Source: Actinoplanes sandaracinus
GTDB taxonomy: Bacteria > Actinomycetota > Actinomycetes > Mycobacteriales > Micromonosporaceae
Length of the DNA stretch: 64,000 bases
Direction: 5' to 3'
Assembly: GCF_030009775.1 (NCBI RefSeq)
Contig: NZ_JASCTH010000004.1
Coordinates: 285,660-349,659, forward strand
Below the pieces are notes generated by a model. It was given only the letters and a program-made list of their open reading frames with translations. It was not told the origin of the DNA and did no database searches. Shown piece by piece: positions 12,560 to 21,122 of this stretch. Numbering within the stretch: position 1 is the stretch's first letter; each line of letters opens with the position of its first letter. The translations under genes were made by a program, and so were the position numbers.

Positions 12560-12632
12560 TAGCGGTGGCCGGACTTGAACCGGCGACACAGCGATTATGA
12601 GCCGCTTGCTCTGCCATCTGAGCTACACCGCC
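12560..12632 (-). tRNA. tRNA-Met (CAT, elongator)
   Basis: A 73-base minus-strand cloverleaf has GGCGGTG acceptor paired with CACCGCT (one G-U), D arm TAGCTCAGATGGCAGAGCA, anticodon CAT in CTCATAA, and T loop GGTTCAAGTCC. The initiator-specific features (C1:A72 mismatch, three GC pairs below the anticodon) are absent, so I call it elongator. Confidence 0.95.
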
Positions 12633-12683
12633 GAGCCAGGCTCACTGTCCAGCGCCAGGCAAGGGGCGGAACGAACCCGGTAG

Positions 12684-12756
12684 AGCCCCCTTACGGAATC
12701 GAACCGTAGACCTTCTCCTTACCATGGAGACGCTCTGCCGACTGAGCTAAGGGGGC
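12684..12756 (-). tRNA. tRNA-Thr (GGT)
   Basis: A 73-base minus-strand cloverleaf has acceptor GCCCCCT/AGGGGGC, D arm TAGCTCAGTCGGCAGAGCG, anticodon loop ATGGTAA (GGT), and T arm GGTTCGATTCC. It stands 51 bases upstream of tRNA-Met and both are probably on one transcript with rpmG. Confidence 0.95.
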
Positions 12757-12851
12757 TTGCCGCTCGCGATCTCTCGCTTGCTGCAGAGGTAAGACTACAC
12801 GGCCCCGGACCGGGGGTGAAATCAGTACCCCCTTTCGCCCGAAAGCCCAGC

Positions 12852-15380
12852 TCAGATGACGGCTCGGAGCCTGCGCACCTCGCCCGTGGGAGTCGACTCG
12901 GGCTCGGTCTGAGCGCTCAGCCAGGCCTCCAGACGCTCGAACGGCAGAGGGCGGCTGAAGAGGTAGCCCTGACCGATTTCGCAGCCCATCTCGCCGAGCA
13001 ACTCCAGGGTCAATTCGCTCTCCACACCCTCGGCCACGACGGTGAGACCGAACTCGCGTGAGAGCCCGATCACGGCCCGGACGATCGCGAGATCACCGGA
13101 GTCCGTCGCCATCCCCTGCACGAAGCTGTCGTCGATCTTCACCTCGTGCACCGGCCACTGCCGCAGATAGGCCAGCGACGAGGCGCCGGTGCCGAAGTCG
13201 TCCACACTCAGGCGCACGCCCAGGTCGCGCAGGCGGTAGAGCGACGGCAGAACCCGCTCGATGTCACTGAGCATGCCGGGTTCGGAGATCTCGAAGGTGA
13301 CCAGCCCGGGATCGACCCCGTGCTCCTCCAGCAGCTCCCGCACCAACTCGGGGAAGCGGGAGTCGAGCAGGATCCGGGCCGACAGGTTGACCGCGATGGC
13401 CAGCGGCCGGTCCGCGTCGGACCAGGCCCGGCAGCGGCGTAGGCCGGCGGCGAGGACGACCTCGGTGAGCCGGGCCAACTGGCCGGTGTGCTCGGCCACC
13501 GCCACGAAGTCCTCCGGGGCGACCTCGCCGTGCGCCGGGTGCACCCAGCGGGCCAGGCACTCGACGCCCACCACGTGCCGGTCAGCGAGCGTCACCTGCG
13601 GCTGGAAGTAGACCTCGAGCTGGTCGTTGTCGAGGGCCCGGCGCAGGTCGGCGGCGATGCCCAGGCGACGGACCGCGCGGGACTCCAGGGCGGGGTGGAA
13701 GGGCTGCACGCCGTACGGCAGGACCTTGGCGGCGTTGGCGGCCAGCTCGGCCCGCTGCAGCAGGCTCTCCGGGTCGCTGCCGTGGTCGGGGTAGACCGAG
13801 ACACCGACCGCGGTGTTCACGTCGAGGGTGAGCGAGCCCACGGCCATCGGGCCGCGCAGCCGCTCCCGCATCCGGGTGGCGATCTCGATGGTGGCGTCGA
13901 TGCTCGGAGCCCGCAGAGTGACCACGAACTCGTCGCCGCCGACCCGGCCGACCAGCGCGCCCGGATCAGCGATGCCGCGGATCCGGTCGGCGGTCTCGAC
14001 CAGCAGTTTGTCGCCCGCGGCGTGCCCCATCGACTCGTTCACGTTCCGCTGGCCGTCGACGTCGAAGAGCATGATCGCGACGACCTCGTCCTCGGCCCGC
14101 ACCGTCACCGACTCGGCCAGCGCGTCGATCACCCGGCGGCGGTTGGCCAGGCCGGTCAGCCGATCGTGGTAGGCGTCGTAGCGCAGCCGGTCGACCAGGC
14201 GCGAATTCTCCACGGCGACCGCGGCGTGCGCGGCGATCGTCTCGAGCACCTGCACGTCGGCTTCCCGGAAAGTACGGTTGTCGCCGAGCCGGTTGACCAC
14301 CTCAAGGGTTCCGATGATGGCCTGCCCCGACTGCAGCGGGATCACGATGGCGTCCTTGACCTTGGCCGCCCGCAGGCTGGCCCGCAGGTCCTCGGTTTGC
14401 GGGAAACGCGCTCCGACACCGGTGGCGGCCTGTTTCTCGATGGCCCGCTGACGGACCGCCTCGGGTGTGGGCGCGATGTCCAGCAAGCCCTTGTGCTCGC
14501 CCCGCGCGGTGAGGAGCACTTCCGGATGGCGGCCCTGCGGGGCGAGCCACAGCGTCGCGAACTCGGACTGCATCAGTGAACGGACCCGGCCGAGCAGCAC
14601 GTCCGGCAGACCGCTGCGGCCACTCTCGTCCCGCACCGCCTGGGTGAGCTCGTAGACGTCGGCGAGGGTCTGGTGGCGGCGGAAGAACTCCGCGTACGAC
14701 CGCAGGATCAGGATCAGGGCCGCGACGAGGATCGCCAGCAGGATCGCGGACCACTTGGTGGCTTCGAGCGCGACGAGGAAGACCAGGCCGACGACGATGT
14801 TGATGCCGTTGACGGCGAAACCGGACCACCCGGCGCGGAGGGCGCCCATCCCCGTCCTCAGGCCCTGCACCAGGCTCAGGACACCGGCGAGGCTGAGGAA
14901 TTCGACCACCGACGCCAGGCCGGCGGCCGCGGCCAGGCTGGCCCAGGCCGCGGGGCCCGCTTCGGTGACCTTGGGAAGCGCCGCGAGCAGCAGGAGCGCC
15001 GCGGAGGTCCCCGCCGCCGACTTGGCGACGTTGAACGACAGCTTGGTGACCGAAGTACCCACCGAGATCTGAAAGACCAGGGTGGCGACGCTGACCACCA
15101 CCATGACCATCACCGGTGGCAGATAGAACAGGGCCAGCACCAGCGGCACGTCGGTCACCGCGATGTTGAAGGCGCCACGCCAGATGACGATGGTGAAGAC
15201 GTCACGGTAGGCGAGGAGATAGATGAGGAAGAAGAGAAGCCCGGCGGGCCAATCCCGGTACCAGTACGGCCCGGCGATCCAGAACGCGGCGGCGCAGACG
15301 AGCGCGACGACGGCCAGCGGATAGGTGATCAGCCAAGCCCGCTGTGAGGCGCTCGCCTGCGCTGAGGAACGCTTGACCAT
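12852..15380 (-). CDS. Membrane-bound GAF-GGDEF-EAL cyclic-di-GMP protein
   Basis: This 842-residue protein makes and/or breaks c-di-GMP. About eight transmembrane helices fill residues ~15-225, followed by a GAF domain (~250-390), a GGDEF domain with intact VGGDEFVV near residue 480, and an EAL domain (~575-830). The EAL signature reads ECLARW, but its Glu, the Asn of NLSARIL, DDFGTGASSL and the Lys of EVKIDDSF are all present. Both activities are therefore plausible. It stands apart, with a short peptide gene about 55 bases upstream. Confidence 0.92.
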   Translation of the reverse strand: MVKRSSAQASASQRAWLITYPLAVVALVCAAAFWIAGPYWYRDWPAGLLFFLIYLLAYRDVFTIVIWRGAFNIAVTDVPLVLALFYLPPVMVMVVVSVATLVFQISVGTSVTKLSFNVAKSAAGTSAALLLLAALPKVTEAGPAAWASLAAAAGLASVVEFLSLAGVLSLVQGLRTGMGALRAGWSGFAVNGINIVVGLVFLVALEATKWSAILLAILVAALILILRSYAEFFRRHQTLADVYELTQAVRDESGRSGLPDVLLGRVRSLMQSEFATLWLAPQGRHPEVLLTARGEHKGLLDIAPTPEAVRQRAIEKQAATGVGARFPQTEDLRASLRAAKVKDAIVIPLQSGQAIIGTLEVVNRLGDNRTFREADVQVLETIAAHAAVAVENSRLVDRLRYDAYHDRLTGLANRRRVIDALAESVTVRAEDEVVAIMLFDVDGQRNVNESMGHAAGDKLLVETADRIRGIADPGALVGRVGGDEFVVTLRAPSIDATIEIATRMRERLRGPMAVGSLTLDVNTAVGVSVYPDHGSDPESLLQRAELAANAAKVLPYGVQPFHPALESRAVRRLGIAADLRRALDNDQLEVYFQPQVTLADRHVVGVECLARWVHPAHGEVAPEDFVAVAEHTGQLARLTEVVLAAGLRRCRAWSDADRPLAIAVNLSARILLDSRFPELVRELLEEHGVDPGLVTFEISEPGMLSDIERVLPSLYRLRDLGVRLSVDDFGTGASSLAYLRQWPVHEVKIDDSFVQGMATDSGDLAIVRAVIGLSREFGLTVVAEGVESELTLELLGEMGCEIGQGYLFSRPLPFERLEAWLSAQTEPESTPTGEVRRLRAVI

Positions 15381-15436
15381 CGAGGACCCTCTCTGGTCGG
15401 CACGAACCGTCCTAGCGCGTCAACGGGACAGCGGCC

Positions 15437-15577
15437 TCAGGCCCAGTCCCAGTTGAGGATGTTGAGCACCTCAGCCTGGCTGCTGTCGGTGGTCACCATC
15501 CCCTCGCTGACGCCGCCGAAGACGACCGCGAGCGCGAAAACCAAGCCGACAAAGTGGCCCAGCTTCCTTGATGACAT
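15437..15577 (-). CDS. 46-residue membrane peptide, unknown
   Basis: This small gene starts at ATG 15577 (MSSRKLGHFVGLVFALAVVF) with GAGGAG placed 7 bases ahead. That strong start decides it over upstream in-frame ATGs. One hydrophobic helix (residues ~7-24) is followed by a polar stretch and an odd Trp-rich end, NILNWDWA. It could be a signal peptide plus a short mature peptide, or a single-span membrane peptide. It precedes the GGDEF-EAL gene on the same strand, so a joint transcript is possible. I do not recognise the family. Confidence 0.6.
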   Translation of the reverse strand: MSSRKLGHFVGLVFALAVVFGGVSEGMVTTDSSQAEVLNILNWDWA

Positions 15578-15835
15578 GGCTCGCTCCTCTGACATGTGAT
15601 TCGCAATGTGGTGGGTCACATGATGGTGCCACACCTGTTGTGCGACAGGCAGCGTTCTGCGGCGGGTCGGGGCACCGCTCTGTCAAATCCTGGCCGAACG
15701 GCTGAGCAGTGCATCCGCTCCACTGTCACAGAATTGACGGCTTTGCAGGCGATTTAAGCGGAGAAATGAGGGCTATTCGGAACTCGCCGTCAGGACGACT
15801 TGACGTCAAGGCTGCCTGACGAAAGACTGTCCGGT

Positions 15836-16228
15836 ATGACCACACCTGACGAACTGGAGCGGCAACACACCCTCACCACCGCCACCATCAGATACGACGC
15901 ACTCCGCATGCGAGACGCCCTCGCCGCCATGGACCCGCACGACGAAGCCGCCCTCTCCCCCGCCGAAACGCTGGAGATGCTCGCCCTCAGCGAGGTGATC
16001 ACCCGAAAAGCGGGGTACGGGCGACAGGCCATCATCCGCTCGGCCCGCGCCGCCGGAGTCCCCTGGACCCGCATCGGCGCCGCCCTCGGCACCAGCAAGC
16101 AGGCCGCCTGGGAATCCCACCAACGCTGGATCGACGACCAGGCCCGCCAGCACGCCGACACCGGTTACCAGGGACTCGACCCGGTCACCGAGGCACAGGC
16201 GCGCGGCCTCGCCGGACAGCCGGACTGA
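15836..16228 (+). CDS. Small HTH protein, unknown
   Basis: This is a 130-residue hydrophilic protein. The C-terminal half contains a helix-turn-helix-like segment, SARAAGVPWTRIGAALGTSK followed by QAAWESHQRWID. Proteins with this pattern are common short actinobacterial DNA-binding or hypothetical proteins. The start ATG at 15836 (MTTPDELERQ) is preferred to a frame opening 12 codons upstream because the upstream part is Arg/Ser filler. It ends 2 bases from the convergent sulfurtransferase gene. Confidence 0.7.
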   Translation: MTTPDELERQHTLTTATIRYDALRMRDALAAMDPHDEAALSPAETLEMLALSEVITRKAGYGRQAIIRSARAAGVPWTRIGAALGTSKQAAWESHQRWIDDQARQHADTGYQGLDPVTEAQARGLAGQPD

Positions 16229-16230
16229 GA

Positions 16231-17064
16231 TCAGTCACCGGTGGCGGCGGGGCGATCCGTGTGGCTGTACTGCGACCAGGAACCCGGAAACAGGCGGCCG
16301 ACACCGAGACCGGCGTGCTCCAGGGCGATCAGGTTGTGGCAGGCGGTCACACCGGACCCGCAGTACGAGATCACGTCAGCGGTCCCGTCCACCCCCACCG
16401 CGGCGAACCGCTCGCGCAGTTCCGCCACCGGCAGGAACCTGCCGTCCGCGTCGACGTTGCCCCGGCAGGGCAGGTTGCGGGCACCCGGAATGTGACCGGG
16501 GCGCGGGTCGACCGGCTCGGTGTCGCCCCGGAACCGGGGGCGGTCCCGCGCGTCCAGCACCACACCGGGCACTGCCGCCGTCTCTGCCTTCTCTGCCCTC
16601 TGTGCTGTCTCCGCCAGCGAGGCCAGCCGGTCCACGGGCCACGGGCGGGCGGTGAAGGACGCCGGCGGGCGATCCGGAAGTTCGGTGGTCAGCTCGCCCC
16701 GGTAGGCGGTCAGACCTCCGTCCAGCAAGGCGGCGTCGTGGCCGGTCGCCCGGAGCATCCAGACCAGCCTCGCGGCGACCACGCCGCCGGCGTCGTCGTA
16801 CGCAATCACCTGATCTTGATCGTTGATCCCGGCCGCCGCCATCGCGGCCGCGAAGACGCCCGGATCCGGCAGCGGATGGCGGCCGTCGGCCGGCGACGCC
16901 GGGCGAGCCAGCGCGGTGTCCAGGTCGATGAAGACCGCACCGGGCAGGTGACCGCGGTCGTAGGCTTCCCGGCCGGAACGGCCGTCGAGGTACCACCGGA
17001 CGTCGGCGAGCACCACCGGACGGTCCCGCACCCACGCCATGCCCACCACCGGGTCGATCACCAC
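16231..17064 (-). CDS. Sulfurtransferase (rhodanese, TST/MST family)
   Basis: This 277-residue protein has two rhodanese domains, the usual layout for thiosulfate or 3-mercaptopyruvate sulfurtransferase. The first is the inactive domain (DVRWYLDGRSGREAYDRGHL). The second carries the active-site loop YCGSGVTACHN with the catalytic Cys. The loop CGSGVT resembles mercaptopyruvate-type loops (CGxGVT) more than thiosulfate-type loops. It lies seven bases ahead of the LysE gene's stop with no terminator, but each could be separate. Confidence 0.9.
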   Translation of the reverse strand: MVIDPVVGMAWVRDRPVVLADVRWYLDGRSGREAYDRGHLPGAVFIDLDTALARPASPADGRHPLPDPGVFAAAMAAAGINDQDQVIAYDDAGGVVAARLVWMLRATGHDAALLDGGLTAYRGELTTELPDRPPASFTARPWPVDRLASLAETAQRAEKAETAAVPGVVLDARDRPRFRGDTEPVDPRPGHIPGARNLPCRGNVDADGRFLPVAELRERFAAVGVDGTADVISYCGSGVTACHNLIALEHAGLGVGRLFPGSWSQYSHTDRPAATGD

Positions 17065-17070
17065 AGCCTC

Positions 17071-17706
17071 CTACGAGCTGGAGAGGCCCAGCCGCACACC
17101 GAAACCGAGCAGCACCACGCCGGTTCCGGCATCGACGGTACGCCGCACCGCCCGCCGCGCCAGGTAACCACGCGCGGCCCGCGCACCCAGGATGATCATC
17201 GTGAACCAGAGCAGGCCCTCGACGTCGTGCACCAGCGCCAGCAGCAGGCCGGTGGTCAACGGATCCGCGCCCTCCGGCACGAACTGCGGCAGAACCGCGA
17301 GATAGAAAGCGCCCACCTTGGGATTCAGCAGATTGGTGAGCAGCCCACGCCCGAACGTGCTCCAGAACGTCGCAACGACCCGCCCCGCCTCGGCCTCGAG
17401 GCTCGCCCGGTCACGGCGGAGAGCATCACGGATCATCCGCACGCCCAGGTAGATCATGTAGATCGCGCCGGCGACACGGAGCACGGTGTAACCGACGTTC
17501 GACGCCGCCAGCAACGCCGAAGCACCGACGGCGGCGGCCGCACCCCAGGCGAGCGCGCCGGCCCCGACCCCCAGAGCGGTCGCGAAAGCCGGGCCCCGGC
17601 CCATGGTGATCGCGGCACGCAGGACGAGCGCGGTGTCCAGACCGGGAGTGATCGTGAGCAGCGCACCGAGCACGGCGAACGAGAGGACGGCATCGGTCAG
17701 ATCCAT
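17071..17706 (-). CDS. LysE-family exporter
   Basis: A 211-residue membrane protein with six predicted helices matches the amino-acid exporter family LysE/RhtB. It shows the N-terminal LGALLTITPGLDTALVLRAA, the family's G-x-x-P-G signature, and a later LTNLLNPKVGAFYLAVLPQF. The substrate is not predictable. It lies directly upstream (6-base gap) of the sulfurtransferase on the same strand, so co-transcription is likely. Confidence 0.92.
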   Translation of the reverse strand: MDLTDAVLSFAVLGALLTITPGLDTALVLRAAITMGRGPAFATALGVGAGALAWGAAAAVGASALLAASNVGYTVLRVAGAIYMIYLGVRMIRDALRRDRASLEAEAGRVVATFWSTFGRGLLTNLLNPKVGAFYLAVLPQFVPEGADPLTTGLLLALVHDVEGLLWFTMIILGARAARGYLARRAVRRTVDAGTGVVLLGFGVRLGLSSS

Positions 17707-17750
17707 GCCTTGTTCCTAGCCGGTCCGGGATCGCGCGCGCAGCCCACGCC

Positions 17751-17872
17751 GGTGTGACGTCGGCTGCGGTTTGCGCGGCGACTTCGGTGTGACGTCCGCT
17801 GCGGTTTGCACAGCGGCTTCGGTGTGACGCCCGCTTTGGCTTACACGGCGACTTCGGTGTGACGTCGGCTTA
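17751..17872. repeat. 35-bp tandem repeat, 3.5 copies
   Basis: The unit begins GGTGTGACGTCGGCTGCGGT and recurs at 17751, 17786 and 17821, with a 17-base part copy at 17856. The period is exactly 35. Divergence is a few bases per copy. It fills most of the gap between the LysE gene start and the small membrane gene, with no gene in it. Each unit contains a GTGACGTC core. Confidence 0.9.
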
Positions 17873-17906
17873 CTTAGAAGCGGGCGGCGCCTGCAGGTCC
17901 GGCTTC

Positions 17907-18197
17907 TCAGTCCACGTGGTGGCTGCGGCTTCGGCTTCCCGGGCGGAAGTAGACCACCGCCACCGCGACCAGGCCGACGGCGATCACGGTCGCCGTGATC
18001 GCGGCGACATCAGTCAGCTGCGTCGTGCCCAGCACGAAGATCAGCAGAGCGACACCGAAGAGCAGGTGGTAGAGACCCGCCTCCCGCGGCGTGCGGAACG
18101 AACGGGCGATCAGAGCGGGAGCATGACCAGTGACCAGGATCCGAGCCCCGAAGACCGTCAGCACCAGCCCGATCAGCGCCGCCGCCGTGCTCATCAC
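17907..18197 (-). CDS. Small membrane protein, unknown
   Basis: This 96-residue protein has three predicted transmembrane helices (residues ~3-20, ~42-60, ~65-85) and a short basic, His-containing tail. The start is at either of two adjacent ATG codons (MMSTAAALIG). No family is recognised with confidence. It stands alone between repetitive stretches on both sides. Confidence 0.65.
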   Translation of the reverse strand: MMSTAAALIGLVLTVFGARILVTGHAPALIARSFRTPREAGLYHLLFGVALLIFVLGTTQLTDVAAITATVIAVGLVAVAVVYFRPGSRSRSHHVD

Positions 18198-18592
18198 CCC
18201 AGTCTGCGCGCCGCACGGCAGGCTTCGGGCGGAAACCCATCATCTGTACGGCTACCGAACCCTGAGCCGTGGCGATCCACGCGAGGCCCATCCGGGCCCG
18301 GGCCGCAACGCGGCCACCGGGCTGCAGCCAGATCACCGGAACTCCAGCGGGCCGCCGGGCCGCAGCCCCGGACGCCGACCTTCACTGCCAGCACCCCGGC
18401 CGCGGCCCAAGCCGTCGGTTTTGAGCAGCTCCGGGGCGCGAGGCAGCCAGCTTTCAGCGCCGGAGCGCGAGACCGCCGGCCTTCACTGCCAGGGCGCGAC
18501 ACCGCCGGCCTTCACTGCCCGGCTGTAAGGCCGACCGCATATCAACGCCATCGGGTCGCGGCGGGCGTCACCGGGAAGGCCGGCAGATCCCG
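18198..18592. other. gene-free GC-rich stretch with short direct repeats
   Basis: I see no credible gene in these ~395 bases. The 18-base sequence CCGCCGGCCTTCACTGCC occurs exactly at 18473 and 18502 (period 29), with a near copy at 18373 (CGCCGACCTTCACTGCCA). Short GGGGCGCGA-like interspersions separate them. The stretch may be decayed coding DNA. Confidence 0.6.
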
Positions 18593-19084
18593 TCAGCGGT
18601 AGTTGTCGAACTGAAGGGCGACGCCGAAGTCCTCCTGCTTGAGGAGTGCGATCACGGCCTGCAGGTCGTCCCGCTTCTTGCCGGACACCCGGAGGCTGTC
18701 GCCCTGGATCTGGGCCTGCACACCCTTCGGACCCTCGTCCCGGATCTTCTTACTGATCGCCTTGGCCTTCTCGGTCTCGATGCCCTCGACCACCTTCAGG
18801 TCGATCTTGAACGTCTTGCCGGACTGCCGAGGCTCACCGGCGTCCAGCGACTTCAGCGAGATGCTGCGCTTCACCAGCTTCTCCTTGAAAACCTCGAGAG
18901 CGGCGACGGCCCGCTCCTCCGTCTCCGAGGTGATCGTGAATGCCTCACCGGACTTGGCGACCGAAGTGCCCGTACCCCGAAAGTCGAACCGGGTGCCGAG
19001 TTCCTTCTCCGCCTGGTTGAACGCGTTGTCGACCTCCTGCCGGTCGACCTTGCTGACGATGTCGAACGACGGGTTGGCTGCCAT
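18593..19084 (-). CDS. YajQ-family nucleotide-binding protein
   Basis: This 163-residue protein matches YajQ/UPF0234, with [20 protein letters not shown] at the N-terminus, FDFRGT in the first repeat, and [16 protein letters not shown] near the end. Family members bind c-di-GMP in Xanthomonas and are otherwise poorly understood. The presence of a GGDEF-EAL protein 3 kb away is suggestive only. It is divergent from tRNA-Tyr. Confidence 0.95.
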   Translation of the reverse strand: MAANPSFDIVSKVDRQEVDNAFNQAEKELGTRFDFRGTGTSVAKSGEAFTITSETEERAVAALEVFKEKLVKRSISLKSLDAGEPRQSGKTFKIDLKVVEGIETEKAKAISKKIRDEGPKGVQAQIQGDSLRVSGKKRDDLQAVIALLKQEDFGVALQFDNYR

Positions 19085-19232
19085 GATCAGACTCCTGCGG
19101 CTGGATGCTTGTCGATGCCTCTGAAGCGAGCCTCAACAGCCCGCGACATGCCGACCGTACCCGGTTGTTGATGCGGTCCGCGCTACGGCTATTCTTATGT
19201 CCGCTGCCGCGGGAGACTGCGGTGGTTGCCCA

Positions 19233-19316
19233 GGCGGGTTGCCCGAGCGGCCAATGGGAGCGGACTGTAAATCCGTCGCGAAAGCTACAGAGGTTCGAAT
19301 CCTCTACCCGCCACCA
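19233..19316 (+). tRNA. tRNA-Tyr (GTA)
   Basis: This is a class II tRNA with acceptor GGCGGGT/ACCCGCC, anticodon GTA in ACTGTAAAT, a long variable arm (CGTCGCGAAAGCTACAGAGG region), T arm GGTTCGAATCC and an encoded CCA at 19314-19316. It is followed ten bases later by a strong hairpin. Confidence 0.96.
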
Positions 19317-19325
19317 CAGGCACGA

Positions 19326-19365
19326 AGAAGCCCTTCACTTGCTGAGACAGCGGTGAGGGGCTTCT
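19326..19365 (+). terminator. tRNA-Tyr terminator
   Basis: A 13-bp stem (AGAAGCCCTTCAC with GTGAGGGGCTTCT, one G-T pair) and a 14-base loop lie just after the tRNA. Confidence 0.75.
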
Positions 19366-19372
19366 CTCGTTG

Positions 19373-19700
19373 GTCCCGCTGAGTCTCACTCGGGACCTGA
19401 TCCAGGCGACTGGCCGCATCCTGATCGGTGCGCTCGTAGTGGGCGCCGCGTCGAACAGCGCCTTCTGCGAGGCATCGAGAATGTTGACCATCTGGTCCAG
19501 CATCTCCCCCCACTGCCGGCGGACGCTGGTGTGCGCGTACCCGATGGGGTTGAAGATGCCGCCCTCGATCCCCATGGTGACCTCGGGGACCTGCGCTGCG
19601 AGGTAGGCCTTGCAGTCCTGGGCGTCGTCGCGTGCCCGGCCCAGCATGAAGCCGTAGTGCCGCACGCTTCCGGCTCTACCTTCAGGGTCATCTCGTTCAC
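19373..19700 (-). pseudogene. WXG100/ESX-like small protein, frameshifted remnant
   Basis: Three frames each hold a piece of one protein, read on the minus strand. MNEMTLKVEPEA begins at 19700. HYGFMLGRARDDAQDCKAYL through ILDASQKALFDAA follows after loss of one base. HYERTDQDAASRLDQVPSE then follows after a second shift, with some residues missing. The pattern of an amphipathic helical hairpin and a YxRTD end resembles ~100-residue WXG100-like proteins of Micromonosporaceae. It directly flanks tRNA-Tyr. The assignment to that family is from memory of its general pattern. Confidence 0.6.
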
Positions 19701-19722
19701 CTTCCTCCTGGACAGCGCCGAC

Positions 19723-19974
19723 TCAGACGATGGCAGCGCGGATGCCGAAGATCAGTAGATCGCCGAGAATGATCAGCGCGGCCCCGGCTCCGACCCGCCG
19801 AGCGGAGCCCTTCGGATCTTTGGTGAAGATGCCCATGGCAGTCACGACGATGCCCACCACGATGAACGGGGCCGCGACCAGGACCGGCACCAGGGGGAAA
19901 TCGGGTTCACCGATCTTGAAGGCCAGCCCCGTGAACATCATCAGCGGGGCAAAGCCGCAAAAGATCAAGGCCAC
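19723..19974 (-). CDS. Small membrane protein, possibly 5'-truncated
   Basis: This 83-residue protein has three hydrophobic segments (VALIFCGFAPLMMFTGLAF; LVPVLVAAPFIVVGIVVTA; GAALIILGDLLIFGIRA). The only start after the upstream in-frame stop is GTG at 19974, and a GGGGAG lies 14 bases ahead, which is too far. The coding sequence may have begun further upstream and lost its front. It precedes the WXG100-like remnant on the same strand with a 22-base gap, so the two may have been an operon. The family is not recognised. Confidence 0.5.
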   Translation of the reverse strand: MALIFCGFAPLMMFTGLAFKIGEPDFPLVPVLVAAPFIVVGIVVTAMGIFTKDPKGSARRVGAGAALIILGDLLIFGIRAAIV

Positions 19975-20228
19975 ACCCGTGTAGCGGCGCAGCTCCCCGC
20001 CCCGTCTCGGTACTCCGGAGGACGGTGACTTCGCGGTGATCTGGCGCAGTCATGAGCACAGCCGAGATGCCCTCGGACAACGATGAGATCCCGGGCCGAG
20101 TCCGCCTGGAGTAGGCGTCAGGCGAATCGGCCGGTATGCCGCTTTCCTGGGACGCCGTGCCGCCTGGGGTGCCGTACCGTGGGGGGAGCATTTCTTGTCT
20201 TGTGAGCCGTTGGGGGGTGACGTCGTCG

Positions 20229-20786
20229 ATGAGCCTGGAAGTGGTCGACCACGTCGGTCCATGGACTGAGGACGAGTATTTTGCGCTCGGCGAGACGACG
20301 GACCGGATCGAGCTGATCGATGGGAGCCTGGTGGTGAGCCCCGCGCCGAACATGAGCCACCAGCGCCTTTCCCGCCGTCTGGCGAACGCGCTGGAGGAAG
20401 GTGCCGCGCCAGCCGGGCTCTTCGTATATGAGGCGATCAACGTCCGGTTGCACACCGGCCGCATCGTGATTCCCGACCTGGCGGTGGTGGACCTGGACGA
20501 GGAGGCCGTCACGGCAGACGCTTCCCGGGTACTCCTGGTCGGTGAGATCGTTTCGCCGAGCAACGCTGCCATGGATCGTGTGCTCAAGATGCAGCTCTAC
20601 GCTTCTGCTGGCATCGGGTGGTATCTCCTGGTCGAGCATGAGGCGCCGGATTCGCTGACACTGCGGCTCAACCGCCTCGATGACCAGCACTACGTCGAGG
20701 AAACCGTCGTGAAGACCGGCGCGAACCTGACCTCCGAGCATCCGTTCCGGTTCGAACTCGACACCCGGTCTCTCGTCCGTCGCTGA
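20229..20786 (+). CDS. Uma2-family (DUF820) PD-(D/E)xK nuclease-like protein
   Basis: This 185-residue protein has [11 protein letters not shown], then [20 protein letters not shown], the IPDLAVVD aspartate, the EIVSPSN glutamate and [17 protein letters not shown]. These give the order of a restriction-endonuclease-fold nuclease. The family is very common in actinomycetes and cyanobacteria and its function is unknown. I chose ATG 20229; a GTG four codons earlier overlaps a G-rich ribosome site. It stands alone. A second copy lies inside the nuo cluster at 34382. Confidence 0.88.
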   Translation: MSLEVVDHVGPWTEDEYFALGETTDRIELIDGSLVVSPAPNMSHQRLSRRLANALEEGAAPAGLFVYEAINVRLHTGRIVIPDLAVVDLDEEAVTADASRVLLVGEIVSPSNAAMDRVLKMQLYASAGIGWYLLVEHEAPDSLTLRLNRLDDQHYVEETVVKTGANLTSEHPFRFELDTRSLVRR

Positions 20787-21122
20787 TAGGTACGGCCGCC
20801 GACAGCGCCAGTCATTCCCCGCCGACACCAGGTATAGGCAGTACGTCCCGCTGGGCTGGCGGTCGGTCGGGTAATGGAGTGGCGTCCTCTCTGGCATGGA
20901 GCAGCTGGCATCTCCTGGCCGACCGGGCTGCTCGCCTCGAGGTGCCATGTGCACCTGTCTCTACCGGGTGAGGGTCGTCGGCGGCAGCGGCTTGGCGTAC
21001 GTCAGGCGTCCTCGAATCTTCGGCAGTGGCCCAGCCAGCTGTGAGTTGTCTACCGGGACGAGATGCCGTTCGACGACCCAGACGGCCGGCCGGTGGAGCG
21101 CCAAGCCGCCAGGGTTCAGTAA
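20787..21122. other. gene-free stretch upstream of the DJ-1/TetR operon
   Basis: About 335 bases carry no convincing gene on either strand. Nothing but a few short GC hairpins is visible (for example GAGGTGCCATGTGCACCT near 20939). The operator and promoter for the next operon begin at 21123. Confidence 0.55.

Noticed and set aside
12560..12632. Initiator tRNA-fMet
   Set aside because: The first base pair is G-U, not the mismatch at 1:72 typical of initiators, and the three G-C pairs under the anticodon are absent.
16200..17760. Plus-strand 498-codon frame over the sulfurtransferase and LysE genes
   Set aside because: It is antisense to two genes with clear motifs and has no recognisable content.
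17751..17872. CRISPR-like array
   Set aside because: Units are directly adjacent with no unique spacers, and no cas gene is nearby.
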